From positions 38,003 through 80,609 of the forward strand of contig NZ_LJYG01000083.1 of the NCBI RefSeq assembly GCF_001440035.1: a stretch of DNA of 42,607 bases, written 5' to 3'. Source of the stretch: Bradyrhizobium manausense. Its GTDB lineage: Bacteria; Pseudomonadota; Alphaproteobacteria; Rhizobiales; Xanthobacteraceae. Every line of letters starts with the position of its first letter. Position 1 is the stretch's first letter. Below, in pieces: positions 9,600-18,234 of the stretch. The position numbers and the translations under genes were made by a program. The notes under the pieces were generated by a model. That model was not told the origin of the DNA. It ran no database searches and saw only the letters and a list, made by a program, of their open reading frames with translations.

Positions 9600-9784
9600 T
9601 CGAAATCTCCGTGAGAAAATGACAATCGCAGATTTGGTCGCGGCAGTGCGGCGAGAGGTTCGCTTGTGTGCGAACATTCGTGTTCCATGATGGAGTTATT
9701 TGGTTGCGTGGCGCGACCATCATGAAGCGAAGGCGAAGCTTTTCGCGCCTTTGTTTCAGGCCGATTTCACCGGATGGCGCCGGT

Positions 9785-11326
9785 TCACGTCACCGGCGCT
9801 GGATTGAACAGCGTCAGATCGTTGTGGATGCCCCAGCGATCCGACCACGGTTTGGTGCGGCCGGAGGCGACGTCGAGGATCAGGCGGAACAGGTCCCAGC
9901 CGGTTTCCTCGATGGTCTTGGCGCCGGTGGCGATGCCGCCGGCGTCGAAATCGATCAGGTCCTTCCAGCGCCGCGCAAGCTCAGTGCGGGTCGCGACCTT
10001 GATCACGGGCGCGGCGGCCAGGCCGTAAGGCGTGCCGCGGCCGGTGGTGAACACTTGCAGTGTCATGCCCGAGGCAAGCTGGAGCGTGCCGCAGATGAAG
10101 TCGGACGCCGGCGTTGCCGCGAACAGCATGCCTTTCTGCGTCGCCTTCTGGCCGGGCGAGAGCACGCCGGTGATGGCTGACGAACCGGACTTGACGATCG
10201 AGCCCAAAGATTTTTCGACGATGTTGGCGAGGCCGCCCTTCTTGTTGCCGGGCGTGGTGTTGGCGCTGCGATCGGCGCCACCACGGGCGAGATAAGAATC
10301 GTACCAGGCCATCTCGCGCACCAGCGCGCGGCCGACATCCTCGTTGATGGCGCGGCGGGTGAGCAGCTGGATGGCGTCGCGCACCTCGGTGACCTCGGAG
10401 AACATCACGGTAGCGCCGGCGCGCACCAAGAGGTCGGCGGCGAAGCCGACGGCAGGATTGGCGGTGACGCCGGAGAAGGCATCGCTGCCGCCGCATTGCA
10501 GGCCGATGACGAGGTCGGAAGCGGGACAGGTCTCGCGCTTGCGGGAATTGAGCACCTTCAGCCGCGCCTCGGCCTGGGTCATGATCGCGTCGACGATGGC
10601 GCCAAAACCGTCGAAGGCCTCGTCCTGCATGCGGACGATGGCATCGTTCACGCCCTCCGGCACCAGCCGTTCGGGTGCAAGCTTTTCGCAGCCGAGGCCA
10701 ACGACAAGGATCTCGCCGCCGAAATTCGGGTTCAGCGCGAGGTTTTGCAGCGTGCGGATCGGCACGACCGCATCCGGCGCGGTGATGGCGACGCCGCAGC
10801 CATAGGCGTGGGTCAGCGGCACGACGTCGTCGACACCAGGGTACTTCGGCAGCAGCTCGGCGCGGATGCGCTTTACCGCGTATTCCATCGTGCCCTTGAC
10901 ACATTGTACGGAGGAAGAGATGCCGAGGATGTTCTTGGTGCCGACCGAGCCGTCCGCATTGCGGTATCCCTCGAAGGTGAAGCCTTCGAGCGGCGGCAGC
11001 GGCGCGGGGACGGCGGTCGAAATCTCGAGCTTGTCGAGGGCAGGGGCCTCCGGCATGCGGATGCGGGCTTCATCGACCCATTCGCCGGCCAGGATCGGCG
11101 ACAGCGCGTAGCCGATCACCTCACCATAGCGGATGATCGGCTCATCTTGGGCGATGTCGACCAGGGCCGTCTTGTGCCCTTGCGGCACAAAGGCGCGCAG
11201 CGTCAGTCCGCAGGCAAAGCGGGAGCCGGCAGGAAGCCCGAAATCATTGACCACGATCGCGACATTGTCGCGCGCGTTGAGCTTGATGTAGCGGGGCTGC
11301 TCTTTCGCTGCGACGTGCTGGTCCAT
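9785..11326 (-). CDS. garD: Galactarate dehydratase
   Basis: The 513-residue protein matches Escherichia coli GarD along its length, including an N-terminal SAF-like domain ([27 protein letters not shown]). The core has [46 protein letters not shown] and [10 protein letters not shown], and the ending NPAPVT is identical. GarD is an iron-dependent dehydratase that converts D-galactarate to 5-dehydro-4-deoxy-D-glucarate. UxaA altronate dehydratase is the nearest alternative, but the glucarate genes alongside favour GarD. The start at 11326 has GGAG seven bases upstream; the earlier in-frame codon at 11383 lies in repeat DNA. It is the last gene of the aldarate cluster. Confidence 0.93.
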   Translation of the reverse strand: MDQHVAAKEQPRYIKLNARDNVAIVVNDFGLPAGSRFACGLTLRAFVPQGHKTALVDIAQDEPIIRYGEVIGYALSPILAGEWVDEARIRMPEAPALDKLEISTAVPAPLPPLEGFTFEGYRNADGSVGTKNILGISSSVQCVKGTMEYAVKRIRAELLPKYPGVDDVVPLTHAYGCGVAITAPDAVVPIRTLQNLALNPNFGGEILVVGLGCEKLAPERLVPEGVNDAIVRMQDEAFDGFGAIVDAIMTQAEARLKVLNSRKRETCPASDLVIGLQCGGSDAFSGVTANPAVGFAADLLVRAGATVMFSEVTEVRDAIQLLTRRAINEDVGRALVREMAWYDSYLARGGADRSANTTPGNKKGGLANIVEKSLGSIVKSGSSAITGVLSPGQKATQKGMLFAATPASDFICGTLQLASGMTLQVFTTGRGTPYGLAAAPVIKVATRTELARRWKDLIDFDAGGIATGAKTIEETGWDLFRLILDVASGRTKPWSDRWGIHNDLTLFNPAPVT

Positions 11327-11342
11327 GAAGGACTCCGGATTT

Positions 11343-11455
11343 GTAGGGTGGGCAAGCCCCGTGATTGCGCGAAGCGCAATCACTCGGCGTAACCCACCAC
11401 TGTCTCTCTCCGCGGAAGTTGAAGCGGTGGGTTACGCTGCGCTAACCCACCCTAC
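11343..11455. repeat. Mosaic palindromic element between garD and the aldehyde dehydrogenase gene
   Basis: Outer arms GTAGGGTGGG (11343-11352) and CCCACCCTAC (11446-11455) are perfect inverted repeats. Inner arms GTAACCCACC (11389-11398) and GGTGGGTTAC (11426-11435) form a second pair, and ATTGCGCgaaGCGCAAT a small third hairpin. The same 'gtgggttacgc' core also occurs as direct copies. This looks like a composite REP/BIME-type element and nearly fills the space between the two genes, so it may affect readthrough into garD. Confidence 0.85.
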
Positions 11456-11465
11456 GATCGAGGTC

Positions 11466-12914
11466 TCAACCTGGATAGGTATAGGCCGTCTTCACCGTCG
11501 TGTAGAACTCGCGCGCATAGGAGCCCTGCTCGCGGGGGCCGTAGCTCGAGCCCTTCCGGCCGCCGAACGGCACGTGATAGTCGACGCCGGCGGTCGGCAG
11601 ATTGACCATCACCATGCCGGACTCGCTGTTGCGCTTGTAGTGCGAGGCGTATTTCAGGCTGGTGGTGCAGATGCCGGAAGCGAGGCCGAACTCGGTGTCG
11701 TTGGAGATCGCAAGCGCCTCCTCGTAGTTCTTGGCGCGGATGACGGCGGCGACCGGTCCGAAGATTTCCTCACGCGCGATGCGCATGTTGTTGCTGGCTT
11801 CGGTGAACAGCGCCGGCTGCAGGTAATGGCCGGGGTTCTCGCGCTTGAGCAGCTCGCCGCCGAAGGCGAGCTTGGCACCTTCGTCCTGGCCGATCTTGAT
11901 GTAGCGCAGGTCCTGGTCGAGCTGGCTCTGGTCGACCACCGGGCCGATATGCACGCCGGCCTTGAGCGCATCGTCGACCGACAGGCTGTTCAGACGTTCG
12001 GCCACCGCGGCGACGAAGCGATCATGAATGCCTTCGGTCACGATCAGGCGCGACGAGGCGGTGCAGCGCTGGCCGGTCGAGAAATAGGCGCCATTGACGG
12101 CGACCTCGACGGCGGTCTTCAGATCGGCGTCGTCAAGCACGACCAGCGGATTCTTGCCGCCCATCTCGAGCTGGAATTTCTTCATCGGGTTCGAGAGCAC
12201 GCAGGCCTGCGCGATCTTGCGGCCCGTCTGCACCGATCCGGTGAAGGAGATCGCTGCGACATCCGGATGCTCAAGCAGGGTCTGGCCGACGACGGAGCCG
12301 GAGCCGACCACGAGGTTGAAGACGCCGGCGGGGATGCCGGAGCGGGTGATGATCTCGGCGAGCGCGTGGCCCGAGCCGGGCACCAGCTCGGCCGGCTTGA
12401 ACACGACCGTGTTGCCATAGCAGAGCGCGGGCGCGATCTTCCAGGCGGGAATGGCGATCGGGAAATTCCAGGGCGTGATCATGCCGACGACGCCGACCGG
12501 CTCGCGGGTGATCTCGACATCGAGACCGGGACGCACCGAGGCGCCCTTCTCGCCGATCAGGCGCAGGGCCTCGCCGGCGAAGAACGCGAAGATCTGGCCG
12601 GCCCGGGCGACCTCGCCAATGCCCTCGGGGAGCGTCTTGCCTTCCTCGCGGGCGAGCAGGCGGCCAAGCTCTTCCTTGCGAGCGAGGATCTCGGTGGAAA
12701 TCTTGTTCAGCGCGTCGTAGCGCACCTGCGGCGTCGACTGCGCCCAACCCGGGAAAGCGGCCTTCGCGGCGGCGATCGCCTTCTCGGTCTGCGCCTTGTC
12801 GGCCTTGGCATATTCGCCGACGAGATCATTGGTGTTGGAGGGGTTGATATTCCTGGTGACGCCGGAGCCATCGACCCACTCGCCGCCGATGAAGTTTTTC
12901 AGGATCGCAGTCAT
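11466..12914 (-). CDS. Aldehyde dehydrogenase, probable 2,5-dioxopentanoate (alpha-ketoglutaric semialdehyde) dehydrogenase
   Basis: 482 residues of a standard NAD(P)-dependent aldehyde dehydrogenase. ITPWNFPIA contains the oxyanion Asn150, FTGSVQTG lies in the cofactor fold, FQLEMGGKNP holds the general base Glu250, and STGQRCTASS holds the nucleophile Cys284. The start at 12914 is fixed by GGAGG five bases upstream; the TTG at 12926 lies inside that site. The substrate is assigned from context: the gene follows gudD and kdgD, whose product is 2,5-dioxopentanoate, and oxidation of that yields 2-oxoglutarate. The fold alone could also fit a succinic semialdehyde or glycolaldehyde enzyme. Confidence 0.92.
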   Translation of the reverse strand: MTAILKNFIGGEWVDGSGVTRNINPSNTNDLVGEYAKADKAQTEKAIAAAKAAFPGWAQSTPQVRYDALNKISTEILARKEELGRLLAREEGKTLPEGIGEVARAGQIFAFFAGEALRLIGEKGASVRPGLDVEITREPVGVVGMITPWNFPIAIPAWKIAPALCYGNTVVFKPAELVPGSGHALAEIITRSGIPAGVFNLVVGSGSVVGQTLLEHPDVAAISFTGSVQTGRKIAQACVLSNPMKKFQLEMGGKNPLVVLDDADLKTAVEVAVNGAYFSTGQRCTASSRLIVTEGIHDRFVAAVAERLNSLSVDDALKAGVHIGPVVDQSQLDQDLRYIKIGQDEGAKLAFGGELLKRENPGHYLQPALFTEASNNMRIAREEIFGPVAAVIRAKNYEEALAISNDTEFGLASGICTTSLKYASHYKRNSESGMVMVNLPTAGVDYHVPFGGRKGSSYGPREQGSYAREFYTTVKTAYTYPG

Positions 12915-12935
12915 ACAGTCCTCCAAGTCATTTAA

Positions 12936-12989
12936 GGGGGCATGATCCAGGTCGGAAAACCGGTACCCACTTTTCCGGGACCATGCCTC
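12936..12989. repeat. Dispersed palindromic repeat (copy 2)
   Basis: The left arm GGGGGCATGATC, with CAGGTCGGAAAACCGG, is followed by the right arm CTTTTCCGGGACCATGCCTC. It is a clear relative of the copies at 27511 and 31507, with a shifted centre. It lies between gudD and the aldehyde dehydrogenase gene. Confidence 0.75.
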
Positions 12990-12995
12990 AGTTTC

Positions 12996-14339
12996 TTAGC
13001 GAACGAGGCAGGGACGCTTGTCGTCAAAGGTCCAGCCCGGGATCAAATCCTGCATGGCAATAGCGTCATCGCGGGCACCGAGTCCATGCTTCTTGTAGAG
13101 CTCATGCGCGGCCTCGATGGCCGCCCGGTCGATCTCGATGCCGAGGCCCGGACGATCCGGAACCGCGATCTTGCCGCCGCGGATCAGCAACGGCTCCTTG
13201 GTCAGCGCCTGGCCATCCTGCCAGATCCAGTGGGTGTCGATCGCGGTGACCTTGCCGGGGGCGGCGGCGCCGACATGGGTGAACATGGCGAGCGAAATGT
13301 CGAAGTGGTTGTTGGAGTGCGAGCCCCAGGTCAGACCGTTGTCACGACAGGTCTGGGCGACGCGCACGGAGCCTTGCATAGTCCAGAAATGGGGATCGGC
13401 GAGCGGAATGTCCACCGCGCCGAGGCGTAGCGCATGGCTGAGCTGGCGCCAGTCAGTCGCGATCATGTTGGTCGCGGTCGGCAGGCTGGTTGCGCGGCGG
13501 AACTCGGCCATGATCTCGCGGCCGGAGAAGCCGGCCTCGGCACCGCAGGGATCCTCGGCATAGGCGAGGATGCCGTGCATGTTCTTGCAGAGGCTGATGG
13601 CCTCATCGAGTGACCAGGCGCCGTTCGGGTCGAGCGTGACGCGGGCGTTGGGGAAGCGCTTGGCGATGGCGGTGACCGCCTCGATCTCCTGCTCGCCGCG
13701 CAGCACGCCGCCCTTCAGCTTGAAGTCGGCGAAGCCGTAATGGTCCTGCGTGGCCTCCGCGAGCCGGACGACCGTCTCAGGCGTCATCGCCTCCTGATGG
13801 CGGAGGTTGAACCATTCCGCCTTGCCGGTCTCGCCCTTGACGTAGTCGAGCTTGGATTTGCTGATATCGCCGACAAAGAAGAGATAGCCGAGCGTCTCGA
13901 CGCTGCTCCGCTGCTGGCCTTCGCCGAGCAGAGCTGCGACCGGCAGATTGAGGTGCTGGCCGAGCAAATCGAGCAGGGCGGATTCAACGGCGGTGAAGGC
14001 GTGGATCATCACGCGCAGGTCAAACGTCTGCTTGCCGCGGCCGTCGGCGTCGCGGTCGGCGAAGGTGGTTCTGATATCGGCGAGGATGTTGTTCATTGCG
14101 CCGACGGTCTTGCCGATCACGAGTTCGCGGGCGTCCTGCAGTGTCTGCCAGATCTTTTGCCCGCCCGGCACCTCGCCGACGCCGGTATGGCCGGCATTGT
14201 CGGTGAGGATGACGATGTTGCGGGTGAAGAACGGTGCATGCGCGCCGCTCAGATTGAGGAGCATGCTGTCGCGGCCGGCGACCGGAATCACCTGCATCGC
14301 CGTGACAATCGGTGCGCCAGATATATCCGTCTGGGCCAT
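12996..14339 (-). CDS. gudD: Glucarate dehydratase
   Basis: A 447-residue enolase-superfamily enzyme. The residues known from E. coli GlucD appear here at a constant +2 offset: Lys209 in FKLKGG, metal ligands Asp237 (TLDPNGAW), Glu262 (AEDPCG) and Asn291 (ATNMIATDW), Asp315 (IPLADPHF), and catalytic His341 (GSHSNNHFD). It dehydrates D-glucarate (and L-idarate) to 5-dehydro-4-deoxy-D-glucarate in the cytoplasm. The start at 14339 follows GGGAGAAG. It is 26 bp behind kdgD, which uses its product, so the two are very likely co-transcribed. Confidence 0.96.
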   Translation of the reverse strand: MAQTDISGAPIVTAMQVIPVAGRDSMLLNLSGAHAPFFTRNIVILTDNAGHTGVGEVPGGQKIWQTLQDARELVIGKTVGAMNNILADIRTTFADRDADGRGKQTFDLRVMIHAFTAVESALLDLLGQHLNLPVAALLGEGQQRSSVETLGYLFFVGDISKSKLDYVKGETGKAEWFNLRHQEAMTPETVVRLAEATQDHYGFADFKLKGGVLRGEQEIEAVTAIAKRFPNARVTLDPNGAWSLDEAISLCKNMHGILAYAEDPCGAEAGFSGREIMAEFRRATSLPTATNMIATDWRQLSHALRLGAVDIPLADPHFWTMQGSVRVAQTCRDNGLTWGSHSNNHFDISLAMFTHVGAAAPGKVTAIDTHWIWQDGQALTKEPLLIRGGKIAVPDRPGLGIEIDRAAIEAAHELYKKHGLGARDDAIAMQDLIPGWTFDDKRPCLVR

Positions 14340-14365
14340 CGCGCGCTTCTCCCTATTGTTGCCTG

Positions 14366-15310
14366 TTATTCTGCAGCTTGTTGTGACGATGGGATGGCGG
14401 GCAGATTCTTCACCAGCGCGGTCAGTTCCGCCATCTCCTGCTCGGTCAGGTCGGTCAGTGGCGGACGGACCGGGCCGGAATCGCGGCCGATCACCTTCAT
14501 GCCGGCCTTGATGATCGAGACCGCATAGCCCTTCTTGCGGTTGCGGATCGCGATCAGCGGCAGGATGAAATCCTTCAGCCCGGCGTGGATGGTCGCATGA
14601 TCGCGCTTGCGCACGGCGGCGTAGAAATTTGTGGCGAACTCCGGCACGAAATTGAACACGGCCGAAGAATAGGTCGTCACGCCCATGTCGAGATAGGGCA
14701 GTGCGAAGGTTTCAGCGGTCGGCAGGCCGCCAACATAGGTCAGGCGATCGCCGAGCTTGGTATAGACGCGGGTCATCAGCTCGATGTCGCCGATACCGTC
14801 CTTGTAGCCGACGAGGTTCGGGCAACGCTCGGCGAGGCGAGCGAGCGTGTCGGGCTGCAGGATGGCGTTGTCTCTGTTGTAGACGATGACGCCGATCTTC
14901 ACGGCGGCGCAGACGGCCTCGACATGGGCGGCAAGGCCGTCCTGCTCGGAATGGGTGAGGTAGGGCGGCAGCAGCAAGAGGCCATCCGCGCCGGCTTTTT
15001 CCGCGCCAACAGCGATCTCGCGGGCGATGGCGGTGCCATAACCCGTGCCGGCGAGCACGGGCACGCGGCCCTTGGTCTCGTCGACGGCGACCTTGACCAC
15101 CTCAGGAACCTCGGTCGGAGTCAGCGAGAAGAACTCGCCGGTGCCGCCGGCGGCGAACAGGCCGGCAACCTCGTAGCCGCACAACCAGTCCATGTTGGCG
15201 CGGTAGGTCGCTTCGTCGAAGGAGTAGTCCGCCTTGAACGGCGTGACGGGGAAGGACAGGAGGCCCGATCCGATCTTCTGGGCCATTTCCTGCGGGGTCA
15301 TCTTGCTCAC
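14366..15310 (-). CDS. kdgD: 5-dehydro-4-deoxyglucarate dehydratase
   Basis: The 314-residue protein belongs to the DapA/class I aldolase family. The Schiff-base lysine is Lys170 in [11 protein letters not shown], and Tyr144 (VIVYNRDN) is the usual partner; [10 protein letters not shown] is the substrate loop. The enzyme decarboxylates and dehydrates 5-dehydro-4-deoxyglucarate to 2,5-dioxopentanoate. I chose GTG at 15310 because AGGGAG lies about nine bases upstream, whereas the ATG at 15301 has no ribosome site. The frame continues upstream to 15418 but lacks family similarity there. The gene stands 26 bp before gudD and 137 bp after the LysR gene. Confidence 0.93.
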   Translation of the reverse strand: MSKMTPQEMAQKIGSGLLSFPVTPFKADYSFDEATYRANMDWLCGYEVAGLFAAGGTGEFFSLTPTEVPEVVKVAVDETKGRVPVLAGTGYGTAIAREIAVGAEKAGADGLLLLPPYLTHSEQDGLAAHVEAVCAAVKIGVIVYNRDNAILQPDTLARLAERCPNLVGYKDGIGDIELMTRVYTKLGDRLTYVGGLPTAETFALPYLDMGVTTYSSAVFNFVPEFATNFYAAVRKRDHATIHAGLKDFILPLIAIRNRKKGYAVSIIKAGMKVIGRDSGPVRPPLTDLTEQEMAELTALVKNLPAIPSSQQAAE

Positions 15311-15447
15311 GGGGCGCTGCTCCCTGCTCTCGTGTGTGTCGGGGACGCTCACCGAGGCACTGAGGCACGCGTCCATGGGCCGCTGTTTAGGAGACCGTTC
15401 GATGCGCGTCCAAGCCAAAGCCTATATCGACCGATGCGGATTGAGCA

Positions 15448-16401
15448 TCAATCCTCCACGATCTCCGCGGACGATAATTCGCTGGCGATTTTGACCAGCG
15501 CCGACAGCAGCGGGTTCTCGTCGTCGCGGCGCCAGACCATGAAGAGCTCGACCGGGACGCGGTTGCGCAGCTTCAGCGGCCGCAGCCGCACGTCGGAGAT
15601 CTTGAGGCCGGCGGCCGCGGCCGGCACGATGGCAAGGCCAAGGCCGGCGCGCACCATCGCCAGGATCGAATGGATCTGGCTGAGGTGCTGGACATAGCGC
15701 GGCAGAATGTCGGCGCGGGTGAACAGCGCAACCAAGAGGTCGTGGAAGTAGCGGCTTTCATAGGGCGAATACATCACGAAGGGCTGGTCGTCGAAGTCCT
15801 TGATGGTGATGTTCTCGGCATTGGCCAGCGGATGCTTCTTCGGAATGGCGGCGAGCAGGGGCTCGGCGACGACGCGGCGGCTGGCAAGCTCGGGCCGCGC
15901 GATCGGCGGCCGCAGCAGGCCGGCATCGATCTGGCCCGAGGTGAGGGCCTCGAACTGGTCACCGGAAACCATCTCCTTCAGCGAGAAGTCGACCTCCGGC
16001 AGCTTGGCCCGGCAGGCCGCGATCAGCTCAGGCAGGAAGCCGTAGGCGGCGGCGGCGGTGAAGCCGATCTTGACCGAGCCGGTCTTGCCGAGCGCGATGC
16101 GGCGAGCCACTTGCGAGGCGCTTTCGGCAAGCTTCAGGATACGGCGTGCCTCGGGCAGGAAGCTGCGGCCCGCCGGGGTCAGCCGCACCGACCGGCTGGT
16201 GCGCTCCAGGAGCGGCGCATCGATGATGTGCTCCAGCACCTGGATCTGCCGGGACAGCGGCGGCTGGGTCATGTTCAGTCGCGCGGCGGCGCGGCCGAAA
16301 TGCAGTTCCTCCGCCACCGTGACGAAACAGCGGAGCTGGTTGAGGTCGAACATCGATACATGCCTTAGATGAATAAGGCGTTTCCCCGGCACTTCTAGCA
16401 T
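15448..16401 (-). CDS. LysR-type transcriptional regulator of the aldarate cluster
   Basis: A typical LysR protein. The N-terminal winged helix-turn-helix is FDLNQLRCFVTVAEELHFG, then AAARLNMTQPPLSRQI. The effector domain runs from KIGFTAAAAYGFLPEL to the end. Most relatives begin at MFDLNQ (16353). Here, however, the ATG at 16401 has a perfect GGAGGTGA six bases upstream, so the product may carry 16 extra residues (MLEVPGKRLIHLRHVS). It sits between the transporter and catabolic genes on the same strand, so it probably controls them with an aldarate or intermediate as effector (inference). Confidence 0.9.
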   Translation of the reverse strand: MLEVPGKRLIHLRHVSMFDLNQLRCFVTVAEELHFGRAAARLNMTQPPLSRQIQVLEHIIDAPLLERTSRSVRLTPAGRSFLPEARRILKLAESASQVARRIALGKTGSVKIGFTAAAAYGFLPELIAACRAKLPEVDFSLKEMVSGDQFEALTSGQIDAGLLRPPIARPELASRRVVAEPLLAAIPKKHPLANAENITIKDFDDQPFVMYSPYESRYFHDLLVALFTRADILPRYVQHLSQIHSILAMVRAGLGLAIVPAAAAGLKISDVRLRPLKLRNRVPVELFMVWRRDDENPLLSALVKIASELSSAEIVED

Positions 16402-16404
16402 CGA

Positions 16405-16412
16405 TCACCTCC
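16405..16412 (-). promoter_or_regulatory. Perfect Shine-Dalgarno deciding the LysR start
   Basis: On the minus strand GGAGGTGA lies at 16412-16405, and six bases separate GGAGG from the ATG at 16401. It is the strongest ribosome site I saw in the window and argues for the extended regulator. It lies between the transporter terminator and the start. Confidence 0.7.
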
Positions 16413-16422
16413 AAAAACAAAG

Positions 16423-16446
16423 ACGGCGGCTTTTGAGGGCCGCCGT
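16423..16446 (-). terminator. Rho-independent terminator after the aldarate transporter gene
   Basis: Arms ACGGCGGC (16423-16430) and GCCGCCGT (16439-16446) form a perfect 8-bp stem with an 8-base loop. Reading on the minus strand, CTTTGTTTTTGG follows. It lies 33 bp after the transporter stop, so transporter and regulator may be separate transcripts. Confidence 0.8.
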
Positions 16447-16478
16447 TGAGTTGCCTGGTCAAGCTCCCATGGGAGCCC

Positions 16479-17825
16479 TCAGGAGGAACGTTTGAGCGTC
16501 ACCCGCTCGATCTTGCCGACGATGACGAGATAGGCGAACGCCGCCACCAGCGCGTTGGCGCCGACGAACACCAGCGCGCCGTTGAAGGAGCCGGTCGCGG
16601 CGAGGATGTAGCCGATCACGATCGGCGTGGTGATCGAGGAGAGATTGCCGAAAGTGTTGAACAGGCCGCCGGAGACGCCGCCGGCTTCCTTCGGCGAGGT
16701 GTCGGAGACGACAGCCCAGCCGAGCGCGCCGATGCCCTTGCCGAAGAAGGCGAGCGCCATGAAACCGACCACCAGCGCCTGGCCGTCGACATAGTTGCAG
16801 GCGATGATCGACATCGACAGCAGCATGCCGCCGACGATCGGAATCTTGCGCGCCATGGTCAGGGAGCCGGTCCGGCGCAGGATCGCATCGGAGATGATGC
16901 CGCCAAGGACGCCGCCGATGAAGCCGCACAGCGCCGGCAACGTCGCGACGAAGCCGGCTTGCAGGATCGACAGGCCGCGCTCCTTCACGAGATAGACCGG
17001 GAACCAGGTCAGGAAGAAATAGGTCAACGTGTTGATGCAGTACTGGCCGAGATAGACGCCGAGCATCATGCGGTTGGAGAGCAGCTGGCGGATGTGGTCC
17101 CAGCCGGAGCCGGCCTCGGGTGCCCGCTTCAGATCGTCCTTGGGCGCATCGAGATCGACCAGCGCGCCGCCATCTCTGATGTAGTCGAACTCGGCCTCGT
17201 TGATGCCGGGGTGCTCCTTCGGTCCGTACACGGTCTTGACCCAGACCAGGCCCATGATCACGCCGAGACCGCCCATCACGAAGAATACGTAGCGCCAGCC
17301 GTAATCATGGGCGATCCAACCCATCAGCGGCGCGAAGATCACTGTCGCGAAATATTGCCCTGAGTTGAAGAACGCCGACGCGGTGCCGCGCTCGTTGCCG
17401 GGAAACCAGGCCGCGACGATGCGGGCATTGGCGGGGAAGGACGGCGCCTCCGCGACGCCGACCAGGAGGCGAAGCGCGAACAGCACGGCGACGGCGGCGC
17501 CGGCGCTGAGGAATCCGACCCAGCCCTGCATCATCGTGAACAGCGACCAGACGATGATGCTGAAGGCGTAGACGAGGCGCGAGCCGTAGCGGTCAAGCAG
17601 CCAGCCACCCGGCACCTGGGCGACGACATAGGACCAGCCGAAGGCCGAGAAGATCCAGCCCATGGCGACCGGATCGAGATGAAGTTCCTTGGAGAGGGCG
17701 GGACCTGCGATCGACAGCGTGGCGCGGTCGGCGTAATTGACCGTGGTGACCAGGAACAGCATGGTCACGATGAATAGCCTGACGCGAGACCTCTTCACGT
17801 CCGTTGTGGACACCACTGCGCTCAT
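16479..17825 (-). CDS. gudP: MFS transporter, probable D-glucarate/galactarate:H+ symporter
   Basis: 448 residues with about 12 hydrophobic segments in the anion:cation symporter layout of GudP/GarP. TM1 has LVTTVNYADRATLSIA (the NYxDR motif of the family) and the TM2-3 loop has GGWLLDRYGSR. VAEAPSFPANARIVAAWFPG, the family signature around TM4, is split here as VAEAPSFPAN and ARIVAAWFPG. A central cytoplasmic loop follows (about 195-240). It should import aldarates with protons. AAGGAG stands seven bases before the ATG. The assignment to aldarates rests on family plus the four catabolic genes downstream; other sugar acids are possible. Confidence 0.88.
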   Translation of the reverse strand: MSAVVSTTDVKRSRVRLFIVTMLFLVTTVNYADRATLSIAGPALSKELHLDPVAMGWIFSAFGWSYVVAQVPGGWLLDRYGSRLVYAFSIIVWSLFTMMQGWVGFLSAGAAVAVLFALRLLVGVAEAPSFPANARIVAAWFPGNERGTASAFFNSGQYFATVIFAPLMGWIAHDYGWRYVFFVMGGLGVIMGLVWVKTVYGPKEHPGINEAEFDYIRDGGALVDLDAPKDDLKRAPEAGSGWDHIRQLLSNRMMLGVYLGQYCINTLTYFFLTWFPVYLVKERGLSILQAGFVATLPALCGFIGGVLGGIISDAILRRTGSLTMARKIPIVGGMLLSMSIIACNYVDGQALVVGFMALAFFGKGIGALGWAVVSDTSPKEAGGVSGGLFNTFGNLSSITTPIVIGYILAATGSFNGALVFVGANALVAAFAYLVIVGKIERVTLKRSS

Positions 17826-18234
17826 CAGGCGCTCCTTAGAACTTGAAATGTTTCCTCACGGCGACTCCTAGAGGCGCGCGTGGGAAAGTGTCCAAGTTGA
17901 AGGGGGTATCGATTGATGCCGGTTTTGAATTGATGGAACGACGGGGACTGGAAACGAGCGTGAAATTGCCAAAATGCAGGCGCGATGTTGAGGGTGACGA
18001 GCTTGCGTCACGCACACCACTGTCGTTCCCCGCGACCCGGCTACCCCAAGGCTTCGCCGCCGTTGAGGTCCAGGGGCGCCGAAGCTTTAGCGTAGGCGGC
18101 AGGCGGGGAATCCCGCAGCTCCTCGATTCAATCAGCCTGCCGTGGAGTACTCGATCGCCCGCCTGCGGGCGATGACACCGCGTATGTGGAGAGTGCGAGT
18201 TCGCAACACGGCGCGGTGGGAGATTGCTTTGCTT
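17826..18234. other. Intergenic region before the aldarate transporter; holds repeats
   Basis: 409 bp without a supportable gene. The part next to the transporter should contain its promoter. GGTATCGATTGATGCC (17905-17920) is an imperfect inverted repeat of LysR-operator type, a weak candidate site. Further right, 'ccaaggcttcgccgcc' (about 18050) and 'ggcgccgaagctttagc' form an imperfect inverted repeat. A strong hairpin follows at 18155-18174. Confidence 0.55.
18155..18174. repeat. Short REP-like hairpin behind the SGNH hydrolase gene
   Basis: ATCGCCCGC and GCGGGCGAT form a perfect 9-bp stem with a two-base loop. It lies 61 bp past the stop of the minus-strand hydrolase gene and lacks a T run, so it may be a REP unit or a transcript-stabilising hairpin. 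Confidence 0.65.

Noticed and set aside
10496..12935. Plus-strand frames of about 300 and 536 codons over garD and the aldehyde dehydrogenase gene
   Set aside because: They are antisense to strongly recognised enzymes and run through the palindromic repeat at 11343; composition is typical of GC-rich shadows.
17938..17965. GGAAC motif as an EcfG promoter near the aldarate transporter
   Set aside because: No CGTT-like element at 16-17 bp, and it points away from the transporter with no gene downstream on that strand.
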